From contig NZ_RAQJ01000002.1 of assembly GCF_003610635.1 (NCBI RefSeq), positions 124,001 to 188,000 of the forward strand: a stretch of 64,000 bases of DNA, read 5' to 3'. The DNA comes from Ichthyenterobacterium magnum (lineage in GTDB: Bacteria > Bacteroidota > Bacteroidia > Flavobacteriales > Flavobacteriaceae). Every line of letters begins with the position of its first letter. The stretch's first letter is position 1. Position numbers and translations under genes: made by a program. Positions 18,530-26,748 of this stretch are shown in pieces. The notes under the pieces were generated by a model that searched no databases, was not told the DNA's origin, and worked only from the letters and a program-made list of their open reading frames with translations.

Positions 18530-20293
18530 ATGACACTTAGTTTAAATCATCAATTTATCAAATCAAAAATCTTAGTCCTTTTTGTATTACTTTTTATAAG
18601 TCAGCTTTCAGTTGCGCAAACAAAAGAGGCACAAATAGATAAACTCATAAACACCTATGTAGATTACAATACATTTAACGGTTCAGTTTTAATAGCTGAA
18701 AATGGAAAAGTTATTTATAAAAAGGGGTTTGGAATGGCAAATATGGAATGGGATATTCCTAATGCACCAAATACAAAGCATCGTTTAGGGTCTATATCTA
18801 AACAATTTACAGGTTTATTAGTTTTGCAATTAGCCGCAGAAGGTAAAATTGATTTACAAGCACCAATCACCACATATCTTCCAGATTATAATAAAGAAAA
18901 TGGAGATCGTATTACAACACATCACTTATTAACACATACATCTGGAATACCAAATTACACATCTTTTCCTGGTTTTGTTAGAAACGATAGTCGTGATCCA
19001 TATACCCCAACAGAGTTTCTAAAACGATTTTCTGATATGGATTTAGAGTTTACGCCAGGAGAAAAGTTTAGTTATAGTAACTCAGGTTATTTTTTACTTG
19101 GTGCACTTATTGAAAAAGTGTCTGGTAAGACCTATGAGCAAATGCTTCAAGAACGAATATTTACGCCACTTGGCATGAATGATTCGGGTTATGATCATCA
19201 CAAGACTATTTTAAAAAATAGAGCAACTGGTTATGAAAAGGAAGCAAATGCATTTGTCAATTCAGGATATTTAGATATGTCAATTCCTTATGCTGCGGGA
19301 TCATTGTATTCTACAGTTGAAGATTTATATAAATGGGATCAAGCATTATATACTAATAAATTACTAACAAAAGAATATAGAGATTTATTTTTCGGAAAAC
19401 ACATTGAGGCAGGTCGCCGCAGCCATTATGGTTATGGATGGCGAATGGGTAACGACAGAATTGGTAATACTGAAGAAAGAATAGAAACTATAAGTCATGG
19501 TGGAGGAATTAATGGTTTTAATACTAATATTTCTAGAGCGCTTTCAGATAAATCATTAATTGTTTTATTAAATAACACAGGGCGAGCACCTCTAAGAGAA
19601 ATAACAAGTTCTATACGTGCAATTCTATATGACAAAGCATATGATTTTCCTAAAAAATCTATAGCAAATGAATTGTTAGATGTAGCTTTAAATAATGGAA
19701 AAGAAGCAATTACTAAGCATTATACTACTATCAAAGATGTTAAAGACCATTACATCGATGAAGGCGAAATGAATCAAGTTGGTTATCAATTATTCCAATC
19801 TGGGAAGCTTGATGAAGCTGTAGCTATTTTTAAGATTAATGTAGAGGCATATCCAAAATCTTCAAATGTATATGATAGTTATGCAGAAGGCTTAATGAGC
19901 CAAGGTAAGAATGAGTTAGCAATAACAAATTACCGAAAGTCTATAGAACTAAATCCTAATAACCAAAACGGGATAAGTATGTTAAAGAAGTTAGGAGCAG
20001 ATGTATCAGATTTAGAAAAAGAAATTAATGTTCCAGATGCTATATTACAAAGTTATGTTGGCAAATATGAGTTAGCACCATCTTTTATAATTGAAATCAC
20101 TAAAGATGGTAAGCAATTAAAAGCACAAGCTACAGGACAACCAATTTTTGATATTTTTCCTAAAACTGAAAATGTATTCTATTTAAAAGTAGTTGAAGCA
20201 CAACTTACATTTAATAAAAATGATAAAGGCGAAGTTGAAAGTGCAACACTGAAGCAAGGCGGAAGAGAAACAACAGGAAAACGATTAAAATAA
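18530..20293 (+). CDS. Secreted class C beta-lactamase-like serine hydrolase with TPR and DUF3471-type tail
   Basis: A 587-residue exported hydrolase. Residues 12-30 are a signal peptide ending SVAQ. The beta-lactamase (PF00144) domain has the SxxK nucleophile motif SISK (Ser88, Lys91), YSN at 182-184 and HGG at 323-325, all catalytic elements intact. From about 420 to 490 a TPR pair (NVYDSYAEGLMSQGKNELAI) follows, and the last ~85 residues (LQSYVGKYELAPSF) form a lipocalin-like DUF3471-type domain. Family members include D-aminopeptidases, esterases and penicillin-binding relatives; true beta-lactamase activity should not be assumed. A strong terminator follows. Confidence 0.9.
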   Translation: MTLSLNHQFIKSKILVLFVLLFISQLSVAQTKEAQIDKLINTYVDYNTFNGSVLIAENGKVIYKKGFGMANMEWDIPNAPNTKHRLGSISKQFTGLLVLQLAAEGKIDLQAPITTYLPDYNKENGDRITTHHLLTHTSGIPNYTSFPGFVRNDSRDPYTPTEFLKRFSDMDLEFTPGEKFSYSNSGYFLLGALIEKVSGKTYEQMLQERIFTPLGMNDSGYDHHKTILKNRATGYEKEANAFVNSGYLDMSIPYAAGSLYSTVEDLYKWDQALYTNKLLTKEYRDLFFGKHIEAGRRSHYGYGWRMGNDRIGNTEERIETISHGGGINGFNTNISRALSDKSLIVLLNNTGRAPLREITSSIRAILYDKAYDFPKKSIANELLDVALNNGKEAITKHYTTIKDVKDHYIDEGEMNQVGYQLFQSGKLDEAVAIFKINVEAYPKSSNVYDSYAEGLMSQGKNELAITNYRKSIELNPNNQNGISMLKKLGADVSDLEKEINVPDAILQSYVGKYELAPSFIIEITKDGKQLKAQATGQPIFDIFPKTENVFYLKVVEAQLTFNKNDKGEVESATLKQGGRETTGKRLK

Positions 20294-20314
20294 TTACTAG
20301 TTTACAGTCTATAG

Positions 20315-20346
20315 AAAAAACTCTTGATAACTATCAAGAGTTTTTT
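20315..20346 (+). terminator. Terminator after the serine hydrolase
   Basis: An A6 tract, an 8-bp stem CTCTTGAT / ATCAAGAG around AACT, and a T6 tract form a textbook intrinsic terminator 22 bases after the stop. Confidence 0.9.
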
Positions 20347-20445
20347 GTGTTCTTAAAGGTCTGGTATAGAGTTTGTTTGTAACAATTTAATAGATTTTAC
20401 TACTTATAAGTAAAACAAGTATAATAATTAAAAAAAAGAAAAAGT

Positions 20446-20766
20446 ATGATTAATAAAGGAGCTATTGTATTAGGAGTACTAATAGGAGCAGGAATAGGTG
20501 TGTTATTAGCGCCAGAAAAAGGAAGCGTTACAAGAGAAAAGCTTAAAAAAGAAGGAAAAGATATAAAAGATCAAATAACCCAAGATTTTGTTGAGGTTAA
20601 AGATGATTTGTCTAAAGCAGCTATTTCTGGTAAAGAAAAATTTAAAAAGGAAGCAAAAGACTTAGCCTCTAAAACAAGTTATAAAACAGAACAGGCTATT
20701 ACATTTTTAGAAAAGCAATTGGCCGTTTTAAAAGAAAAGAATAAGACACTTCAAAAAACGGTTTAA
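20446..20766 (+). CDS. YtxH domain-containing small membrane protein
   Basis: A 106-residue YtxH-family protein. Residues 5-23 (GAIVLGVLIGAGIGVLLAP) are a single glycine-rich membrane segment ending in the typical LLAPEKG, followed by a long charged amphipathic helix rich in Lys and Glu. YtxH proteins are commonly stress-associated in Gram-positives and frequent in Bacteroidetes, with no defined biochemical role. The last 4 bases overlap the convergent GNAT gene. The gene lies between terminator and convergent neighbour, hence monocistronic. Confidence 0.85.
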   Translation: MINKGAIVLGVLIGAGIGVLLAPEKGSVTREKLKKEGKDIKDQITQDFVEVKDDLSKAAISGKEKFKKEAKDLASKTSYKTEQAITFLEKQLAVLKEKNKTLQKTV

Positions 20767-21335
20767 TAACCGTTAAAAACTGTTGCTTTAATGTTAGACC
20801 ATTCTTCTTTTAAAATGCCGTAGCAGCAAGTACTGCGTTTAAAGCCATCGTTCATTAAGGTATCTTTTCGTAAAATACCTTCTAGTGTTGCGTTAAGCTT
20901 TTCAACAGCTTTTCGTGACTTCTGGTTGCGCTCGTCAATACGAAACTCTACTTTATCAAACTTTAAAGTTTCAAATGCATATTGAAGCATCAAGAACTTC
21001 ATGTGTTTGTTTAAACCTGAACCTTGAAAGGCGTGACCAATCCATGTCCAACCAATATGGGCAACTTTATTTTTCCAGTTTATAAGCCCAAAACGAGTAC
21101 TTCCAGCATAAACTTGTTTTTGCTTATCATAAATAATAAAAGGTATTGTGGTTTTATGGTAATAACCATCAACAGCAACTTGCACATAAGCTTTTAAAGC
21201 TTTTGGTGTAGAGATATTACTAGGCGAGTAGTAGATAAGGTTTTTTTCTTGGGCAATGTTTAATATATGCTCATAATTACTCAAATCTAATAATGAGAGT
21301 TTTACACGCTCATTTTCTAAAGTTGGTACTTTCAT
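20763..21335 (-). CDS. GNAT N-acetyltransferase, RimJ/RimL type
   Basis: A 190-residue acetyltransferase of the RimJ/RimL/Acetyltransf_3 group. It begins with the family-typical ENERVKLSLLDLSNYEHI, has the acetyl-CoA region around IGWTWIGHAFQGSGLNKHMKFLML (a divergent Q/R-x-x-G-x-G/A loop) and the FDKVEFRIDERNQKSRKAVEKLNATLEGILRKD segment that marks this subgroup. The acceptor (protein N-terminus or small amine) is unknown. Its start overlaps the stop of the esterase gene by 4 bases (ATGA), so the two form an operon. No regulatory site of its own was seen. Confidence 0.85.
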   Translation of the reverse strand: MKVPTLENERVKLSLLDLSNYEHILNIAQEKNLIYYSPSNISTPKALKAYVQVAVDGYYHKTTIPFIIYDKQKQVYAGSTRFGLINWKNKVAHIGWTWIGHAFQGSGLNKHMKFLMLQYAFETLKFDKVEFRIDERNQKSRKAVEKLNATLEGILRKDTLMNDGFKRSTCCYGILKEEWSNIKATVFNGY

Positions 21336-21967
21336 ACTAAACTGTTTACTAATTTTACATTCACTTCATGAGTTCCTTCAAAAGGGATTATGTTTACATT
21401 GTTGGTAAATAACTCGTTAACACGATTAGTTTCATATTCCATGCGTTCGTCATTTAAATATTCGTCATTTATGCCATAAATCAAGCTTACTTTTCCTTTG
21501 AAAAATTTAAAATCATTTGCATTCAATTCTTTAGGAATACCTCCAGAATGTAATACCAATTGAGAGCATTGTAATTTGCGTTTGGCAACATAACGCATGG
21601 CAACACTAACACCTTGCGAGTACCCAAGCACAATAAGGTTTATATCTTCAGGAATTTGTTCGGTTTCAAAAATTGCATCAAAATTACGTAGTACGTTTTC
21701 TGTTTCTTTTAAAGTGTTTTCTTTAGTTAACCAGCTTGCGCCAACATGCTTAAATTTGGGTGGTACGTAGTATTTGCTTTGCGCTTGAGGCGCAATAATA
21801 TAATTTTCTTCAGTATTAAGTTTTACAAAATATTTTAAAAAATAACGACTTAAATAACCCATGCCATGACATACAAACCATACGTTTTTGGTTTTTTTGG
21901 TTAAGCTATTTAAAGTAGAGTAGCTATTGGTAGTTGTATAAGAAATTTCCTTTTCTATAGAATTCAT
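21332..21967 (-). CDS. Alpha/beta hydrolase, phospholipase/carboxylesterase-like
   Basis: A 211-residue cytoplasmic alpha/beta hydrolase. The N-terminal VWFVCHGMGY forms the oxyanion region, GYSQGVS the nucleophile elbow (Ser near residue 117), YGINDEYLND the acid and FEGTHEVN the histidine, so the triad is complete. The pattern resembles the YpfH/phospholipase-carboxylesterase group. It is divergent from the thioesterase-menF genes. Because menH is missing from this otherwise full menaquinone region one might suspect MenH activity, but the protein looks closer to carboxylesterases and I do not assign that role. Confidence 0.8.
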   Translation of the reverse strand: MNSIEKEISYTTTNSYSTLNSLTKKTKNVWFVCHGMGYLSRYFLKYFVKLNTEENYIIAPQAQSKYYVPPKFKHVGASWLTKENTLKETENVLRNFDAIFETEQIPEDINLIVLGYSQGVSVAMRYVAKRKLQCSQLVLHSGGIPKELNANDFKFFKGKVSLIYGINDEYLNDERMEYETNRVNELFTNNVNIIPFEGTHEVNVKLVNSLV

Positions 21968-21971
21968 TTTG

Positions 21972-21979
21972 TACTTTTG
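21972..21979 (+). promoter_or_regulatory. -7 promoter box for the thioesterase-menF operon
   Basis: TACTTTTG matches TAnnTTTG exactly, 28 bases upstream of the thioesterase ATG. Confidence 0.55.
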
Positions 21980-22007
21980 TTAGCGACATTAAAAATACAG
22001 TATTTCT

Positions 22008-22433
22008 ATGCAATTATCTAGAGAAGAAATTCTAAAACGCGCTAATCAAATTACAAAAAACACCTTGATGGAAACACTAGAGATTGAGATGGTAGATTTT
22101 GGTGATGATTTTGTTGTTGGCAGAATGCCCGTAAATAAAAGAGTATATCAGCCAGATGGTGTTTTGCATGGAGGAGCAACTGCGGCTTTAGCCGAAACCA
22201 CAGGAAGTTTTGCTGCAGAATTACTTATGGATTTAGATAAAGTTTTTGTTAGAGGTATTGAGATTACTGCTAATCATTTAAAGAGTGTTCGAGAAGGTTA
22301 CGTTTACGCAACAGCAAAATTTGTGCATAAAGGAAGAACAACGCAACTATTAGATATTAGAGTAACAGATGATAATGATAATTTAGTTTCGCTTTGTAAA
22401 CTAACTACTATTTCTTTGCCAAAGAATAAATAA
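22008..22433 (+). CDS. menI: Hotdog-fold thioesterase, probable 1,4-dihydroxy-2-naphthoyl-CoA hydrolase
   Basis: A 141-residue PaaI-type acyl-CoA thioesterase. The hotdog core reads QPDGVLHGGATAALAETTGS, with His54 and catalytic Glu63, the same position as the catalytic glutamate of E. coli YdiI/MenI as I recall. MenI hydrolyses 1,4-dihydroxy-2-naphthoyl-CoA to the free naphthoate before MenA prenylates it. The strongest evidence for that role is context: its stop and the menF start share a base, and menD, menB and menA lie downstream. A general PaaI-like function remains possible. Confidence 0.8.
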   Translation: MQLSREEILKRANQITKNTLMETLEIEMVDFGDDFVVGRMPVNKRVYQPDGVLHGGATAALAETTGSFAAELLMDLDKVFVRGIEITANHLKSVREGYVYATAKFVHKGRTTQLLDIRVTDDNDNLVSLCKLTTISLPKNK

Positions 22434-23554
22434 TGATTTCAGGCACTTTTTTCGAACGTATTAATGAGCATTATAATTATGCGTTACCTTTTGTAGTTTA
22501 TAGAAAACCTAATAAAAGTAATGCAAAGGTATTTCTCCAAACTGATGATAAGCTATATAAAAGTATAGATTATGCAGAAAGCGGATTTATATTTGCGCCT
22601 TTTAATAATAAAGCAGGTTCTATTTTAATGCCTTTAGAAGCTTCAGAGGTTTTTCAAACTGAACTTACTAGTAGTAATACTATATCAAGTAAAGCAGAAA
22701 CACATGATGTTATTAATGAAGCGGAAAGAGAGGCGCATATTAAATTGGTTCAAAAAGGTATTGTTGAAATAGCTAAAAAGCAATTAGATAAAGTTGTTTT
22801 GTCAAGAAACGAAACTGTTACTATTTCTAATAACAACCCAATTTCAATTTTTAAACAATTATTAGATAAGTATACTAATGCATTTGTGTATTGTTGGTAT
22901 CATCCAAAAGTTGGGCTTTGGTTAGGTGCAACACCAGAAACCTTAATTAAGGTTGAGGACAAACGTTTTTCTACAATGGCACTTGCGGGAACACAAGAAT
23001 ATAAAGGGACGCTTGATGTTACTTGGGAAACTAAAGAAAAAGAAGAACAGCAATTTGTTACAGACTTTATAGTAAACAGTTTAAGTGATGATGTTGAAAA
23101 CCTAAACGTTACTGAAGCCAAAACTGTAAAAGCTGCTAATCTATTACACATTAAAACGCAAATAACAGGAACTCTTAAAGGAAGTCAAACCAGTTTTAAA
23201 AAGTTGTTAGATAAGTTGCATCCAACACCTGCAGTTTGCGGGTTGCCTAAAGTTGCTGCTAAACAGTTTATTTTAGATAATGAAGTTTATAATAGAGAAT
23301 TCTATACTGGTTTTTTGGGAGAATTAAATCTTAAAGAGAAGCGTGTTAGAAACTCTAATCGACGTAACGTAGAGAATAATGCTTACAATTCTATAAAAAC
23401 GGTTTCTAACTTATTTGTGAATTTACGTTGTATGCAACTTAAAAACAATGAAGCGTTGATTTATGTTGGTGGCGGAATTACTAAAGACTCTAATCCAGAA
23501 CAAGAATGGCAAGAAACTGTAAACAAAACAAAAACAATAAAAGGTGTTTTGTGA
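22433..23554 (+). CDS. menF: Isochorismate synthase
   Basis: A 373-residue chorismate-binding enzyme that converts chorismate to isochorismate, the entry step of menaquinone synthesis. Recognisable stretches are KVVLSRNETV, WLGATPETLIKVEDKRFSTMALAGTQ, the LLDKLHPTPAVCGLPK segment and the C-terminal LFVNLRCMQ.. YVGGGITKDSNPEQEW that holds the Mg/chorismate site. The N-terminal part is short relative to E. coli MenF (431 residues), as often in Bacteroidetes. It overlaps the thioesterase by one base and is separated from menD by 97 bases that include a hairpin repeat and a separate -7 box. Confidence 0.92.
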   Translation: MISGTFFERINEHYNYALPFVVYRKPNKSNAKVFLQTDDKLYKSIDYAESGFIFAPFNNKAGSILMPLEASEVFQTELTSSNTISSKAETHDVINEAEREAHIKLVQKGIVEIAKKQLDKVVLSRNETVTISNNNPISIFKQLLDKYTNAFVYCWYHPKVGLWLGATPETLIKVEDKRFSTMALAGTQEYKGTLDVTWETKEKEEQQFVTDFIVNSLSDDVENLNVTEAKTVKAANLLHIKTQITGTLKGSQTSFKKLLDKLHPTPAVCGLPKVAAKQFILDNEVYNREFYTGFLGELNLKEKRVRNSNRRNVENNAYNSIKTVSNLFVNLRCMQLKNNEALIYVGGGITKDSNPEQEWQETVNKTKTIKGVL

Positions 23555-23568
23555 AGTAATGTTTTGTT

Positions 23569-23615
23569 AGGTTGAGTCCTTCGACAGCGCTCAGGATAAA
23601 CTTAAGTCGAAACCT
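23569..23615. repeat. Hairpin repeat between menF and menD
   Basis: AGGTTGAG (23569) to GTCGAAACCT (23606-23615) encloses CCTTCGACAGCGCTCAGGAT. The AGGTT/AACCT ends and TTGAG...GTCGAAA core match the shorter copies at 13817 and 16508; the middle is an additional insert with its own partial palindrome (CTTCGACAG / CGCTCAGG). It separates menF from the menD promoter. Confidence 0.7.
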
Positions 23616-23626
23616 ATTTTTTTTAC

Positions 23627-23634
23627 TACATTTG
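23627..23634 (+). promoter_or_regulatory. -7 promoter box for menD
   Basis: TACATTTG is an exact TAnnTTTG match, 17 bases before the menD ATG and immediately after the hairpin repeat. It suggests that menD can be transcribed independently of menF. Confidence 0.55.
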
Positions 23635-23651
23635 AACACACTATTTTTTAG

Positions 23652-25406
23652 ATGAAGTACCCAAAAATTCCACTTGCTCAAACGGTTGTTCAGCTTTGTA
23701 AAGCTAAAGATATTAGTAATATTGTTATTTCTCCAGGAAGCAGAAATGCACCTTTAACACTAGGCTTCACAAACGATTCATTTTTTAATTGCTATAGTAT
23801 TGTTGATGAACGCTGTGCTGCTTTTTTTGCTCTAGGTATTGCTCAGCAAACACAAAAGCCAGTCGCAGTACTTTGTACATCTGGAAGTGCTTTACTTAAT
23901 TATTATCCTGCAATTGCAGAAGCATATTATAGCGATATACCGTTAGTAGTTTTATCTGCTGACCGACCTAAATATTTGGTAGGTATTGGTGATGGTCAAA
24001 CTATTAATCAAAAAGAAGTGTATAAAAATCATATAGTATATTCTGCTAATTTAAAACAAGATGTAAAAGCTGAAAATAATAGTGAAACAGAAGAGCTTCC
24101 TATTTTTAAAAATATAGAGAATAAGCTTGAAAAGCTATTAGGCTTACAGCAAACCATTCAGCAAGAAAATGAAACTGAAATTAACACAGCAATTAATACA
24201 GCAATAACCCAAAATGGTCCGGTACATATTAATATTCCGTTTGAAGAACCTTTATATGAATTAACAGATGAATTAGCTGTAAATCCAAAAGTTATTCTTC
24301 CAGAAGTTAATGTAGTTAAAACTAATCCAGAGGCTTTAAATGATTTGGTTGATGTTTGGAATAATACATCTAAGAAAATGATTCTGGTTGGAGTTAACAA
24401 ACCAAATAGTATAGAGCAACAATGGCTAAATAAGTTAGCTGAAGATGAAAGTGTGATTGTTTTTACAGAAACAACGTCAAATCTGCATCACGATAACTTT
24501 TTCCCGAGTATAGACCAAATTATTGCGCCTTTAACCGAAGATGAATTTAAAAGATTGCAACCCGATATTCTTTTAACTTTTGGAGGTTTAATAGTATCTA
24601 AAAAAATAAAAGCATTTTTAAGAACTTATAAACCCAAATTTCATTGGCATATTGATGAGAAAAAAGCTAATAACACGTTTTTTAGCTTAAGCAATCATTT
24701 GCGAGGAAACCCAAACACTTTTTTTTCTAAATTTTTACCAAAAGTAGATGTACGTAAAAGTAGTTACTTTTCATTTTGGTCTGCTATTAAAAAGAATAGA
24801 TTGGTTAAGCATGATTCGTATTTAGAAACAATTCCGTATTCCGATTTTAAAGTATTTAATCAAATTTTAAGCACATTACCAAGTGATAGTGTATTACAAC
24901 TGAGCAATAGCTCTACAATACGATATGCACAACTTTTTAAATTAAATAAGGCAGTAGATGTGTTTTGTAATCGAGGAACTAGCGGTATTGATGGTAGTAC
25001 ATCTACAGCTATTGGATTCGCTTTAAAAAGTGACAGACAAACAACTTTAGTAACTGGAGATTTGAGTTTTTTTTATGATAGTAATGCGTTGTGGAATGAT
25101 TATATACCTAATAATTTTAGAATTATAGTTATTAATAATCAAGGTGGCGGAATTTTTAGAATCCTTCCAGGTCATAAGAATACTGAAAACTTCGACACTT
25201 ATTTTGAAACCAAGCATAAGTTATCTGCAAAACAATTGTGTGAGATGTATGATTTTGATTATCAAGAGGTTTCAGGAGAATTTAATTTGTCTTCTGCTTT
25301 ACAATCTTTTTATAATAATAATTCTCGACCAAAACTTTTAGAGGTTTTTACTCCTCGAGAAATTAATGATGAGGTCTTGCTTAGCTATTTCAAGTTTATT
25401 AAATAA
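23652..25406 (+). CDS. menD: SEPHCHC synthase (2-succinyl-5-enolpyruvyl-6-hydroxy-3-cyclohexene-1-carboxylate synthase)
   Basis: A 584-residue thiamine-diphosphate enzyme that joins isochorismate and 2-oxoglutarate. The N-terminal PYR domain opens with SPGSRNAPLTLGF and VDERCAAFFALGIAQ (the Glu that activates ThDP); LCTSGSALLNYYPAIAEAYYS and VLSADRP follow. The C-terminal PP domain has NRGTSGIDGSTSTAIG and the ThDP motif GDLSFFYDSNAL..NNFRIIVINNQGGGIFRIL (GDL in place of GDG is usual for MenD). Full length. It has its own promoter box and is followed by a separate DUF2853 gene. Confidence 0.95.
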   Translation: MKYPKIPLAQTVVQLCKAKDISNIVISPGSRNAPLTLGFTNDSFFNCYSIVDERCAAFFALGIAQQTQKPVAVLCTSGSALLNYYPAIAEAYYSDIPLVVLSADRPKYLVGIGDGQTINQKEVYKNHIVYSANLKQDVKAENNSETEELPIFKNIENKLEKLLGLQQTIQQENETEINTAINTAITQNGPVHINIPFEEPLYELTDELAVNPKVILPEVNVVKTNPEALNDLVDVWNNTSKKMILVGVNKPNSIEQQWLNKLAEDESVIVFTETTSNLHHDNFFPSIDQIIAPLTEDEFKRLQPDILLTFGGLIVSKKIKAFLRTYKPKFHWHIDEKKANNTFFSLSNHLRGNPNTFFSKFLPKVDVRKSSYFSFWSAIKKNRLVKHDSYLETIPYSDFKVFNQILSTLPSDSVLQLSNSSTIRYAQLFKLNKAVDVFCNRGTSGIDGSTSTAIGFALKSDRQTTLVTGDLSFFYDSNALWNDYIPNNFRIIVINNQGGGIFRILPGHKNTENFDTYFETKHKLSAKQLCEMYDFDYQEVSGEFNLSSALQSFYNNNSRPKLLEVFTPREINDEVLLSYFKFIK

Positions 25407-25493
25407 CAATTGTTGAGTGACTTTTACGTAAGTATTGTGTCTAATAATTAACTATCTTTATAGAGTATTTTTTAACCTAAAACACAATTAAAA

Positions 25494-25832
25494 ATGAGTA
25501 AAAGAGACGAATTAATTGCAAAATATGCAGCAGATTTAAAGGATAAGTGCGGTGTTAATGCAGACATGGATTTATTAACTAAAGTAACTATAGGTTGCGG
25601 TCCATCAATTTATAATGCAGACTCTGCTACAGTTTCTGGATCTGATGAATCTGAATTGTCGACTGTAAAAAATAATTTCTTAATTAAAAAATTAGGATTA
25701 AAAGATGGTGCAGATTTAGATAAAGGTATCGATGCAGTTATGACGACTTATGGTAAATCTAATCGTAATAAGTATAGAGCAGTTGTTTATTATTTGCTAA
25801 CTAAGCACTTTGGTAAAGAATCTGCTTATTAA
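25494..25832 (+). CDS. DUF2853 family protein
   Basis: A 112-residue acidic helical protein matching DUF2853: it begins SKRDELIAKYAADLKDKCG, has the IGCGPSIYNADSATVSGSDESEL centre and ends with NRNKYRAVVYYLLTKHFGKE. It is a compact cytoplasmic helical bundle by composition; function is unknown. A -7-like box TATCTTTA (25453-25460) lies upstream and a clean terminator follows, so it is probably monocistronic despite lying between men genes. Confidence 0.87.
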   Translation: MSKRDELIAKYAADLKDKCGVNADMDLLTKVTIGCGPSIYNADSATVSGSDESELSTVKNNFLIKKLGLKDGADLDKGIDAVMTTYGKSNRNKYRAVVYYLLTKHFGKESAY

Positions 25833-25854
25833 TTGGCAAACTAATAAAATTTAT

Positions 25855-25880
25855 AGCGTTACTATTGTAACGCTTTTTTT
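25855..25880 (+). terminator. Terminator after DUF2853 gene
   Basis: An 8-bp stem AGCGTTAC / GTAACGCT around TATT, followed by a run of T, 22 bases past the stop codon. Confidence 0.88.
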
Positions 25881-25902
25881 ATATCTATAAACTAGATATG
25901 AT

Positions 25903-25910
25903 TACCTTTG
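25903..25910 (+). promoter_or_regulatory. -7 box directly abutting the cvfB start
   Basis: TACCTTTG matches TAnnTTTG exactly and ends 4 bases before the ATG at 25915. Transcription from it would start at or next to the ATG, implying a leaderless mRNA. Confidence 0.5.
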
Positions 25911-25914
25911 CCAA

Positions 25915-26748
25915 ATGATAAAAATTGGAGAATACAATACGCTAGAAATAATTAGAGAGACTAATCAAGGTTTATATCTTTCTGATAAAGAAAACCATGA
26001 AGTCTTACTACCTAATAGATATGTGCCAGAAACATTTCAAATATGGGAAATGATAGATGTATTTGTGTATTTAGATAATGAAGAACGTTTAGTTGCAGTA
26101 ACAGATCAACCTTATATAATGCGTGGTGATTTTGCAGTGCTTAGATGTAATGAGGTTACTAAGCATGGTGCTTTTTTAGATTGGGGAATGGTTAAAGAAT
26201 TGTTTTGTCCATTTAAAGAGCAAGCGTTTAAAATGAAACCAGGTGGTTGGTATCTTGTACATTGTTATTTAGATGAAGAATCACAAAGGTTAGTTGCATC
26301 AAGTAAAACCAATAGATTTCTTGACAATAAAGAGTTAACCGTTGCGCAATTTGATGAAGTAGATATTATGGTTTCGCATCCTTCAGAATTAGGAATGAAT
26401 GTAATTGTTAACAAACAGCATTTAGGTTTAATTTTTAAAGATGATATATTTAAAGATTTAAGTATTGGAGATACTTTTAAAGGTATTGTTAAAAAAGTGC
26501 GCCCAGATAATAAACTTGATATTGCTTTAGGGCAAATTGGTTACAGAAATATTGAACCAAATGCTGAAGCCATAATGCATGAACTTCATGACAATAGTGG
26601 TTTTATAAGCCTTAATGATAAGTCATCGCCTGACGATATTAAAAATAGGCTTCAAATGAGTAAGAAAAATTTTAAAAAAGCAATTGGCACGTTATATAAA
26701 CAGCGCTTAATTGAGATTAAGGATGATGGTATTTATTTAAAGGAGTAA
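25915..26748 (+). CDS. cvfB: CvfB/YitL-type S1 RNA-binding protein
   Basis: A 277-residue protein with the CvfB layout: divergent S1 OB-folds in tandem (MIKIGEYNTLEIIRETNQGLYLS..., then GDFAVLRCNEVTKHGAFLDWGMVKELFCPF, then VNKQHLGLIFKDDIFKDLSIGDTFKGIVKKVRPDNKLDIAL) and a C-terminal winged helix (LQMSKKNFKKAIGTLYKQRLIEI). CvfB binds RNA and affects virulence and gene expression in Staphylococcus; its role in Bacteroidetes is not known. The predicted promoter lies so close to the ATG that the mRNA may be leaderless. Its last 32 bases overlap a convergent gene. Confidence 0.9.
   Translation: MIKIGEYNTLEIIRETNQGLYLSDKENHEVLLPNRYVPETFQIWEMIDVFVYLDNEERLVAVTDQPYIMRGDFAVLRCNEVTKHGAFLDWGMVKELFCPFKEQAFKMKPGGWYLVHCYLDEESQRLVASSKTNRFLDNKELTVAQFDEVDIMVSHPSELGMNVIVNKQHLGLIFKDDIFKDLSIGDTFKGIVKKVRPDNKLDIALGQIGYRNIEPNAEAIMHELHDNSGFISLNDKSSPDDIKNRLQMSKKNFKKAIGTLYKQRLIEIKDDGIYLKE

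Noticed and set aside
21332-21967. The alpha/beta hydrolase as the missing MenH
   Set aside because: It lies next to menF but its motifs and length fit carboxylesterase/phospholipase-like proteins; proximity alone is not enough.
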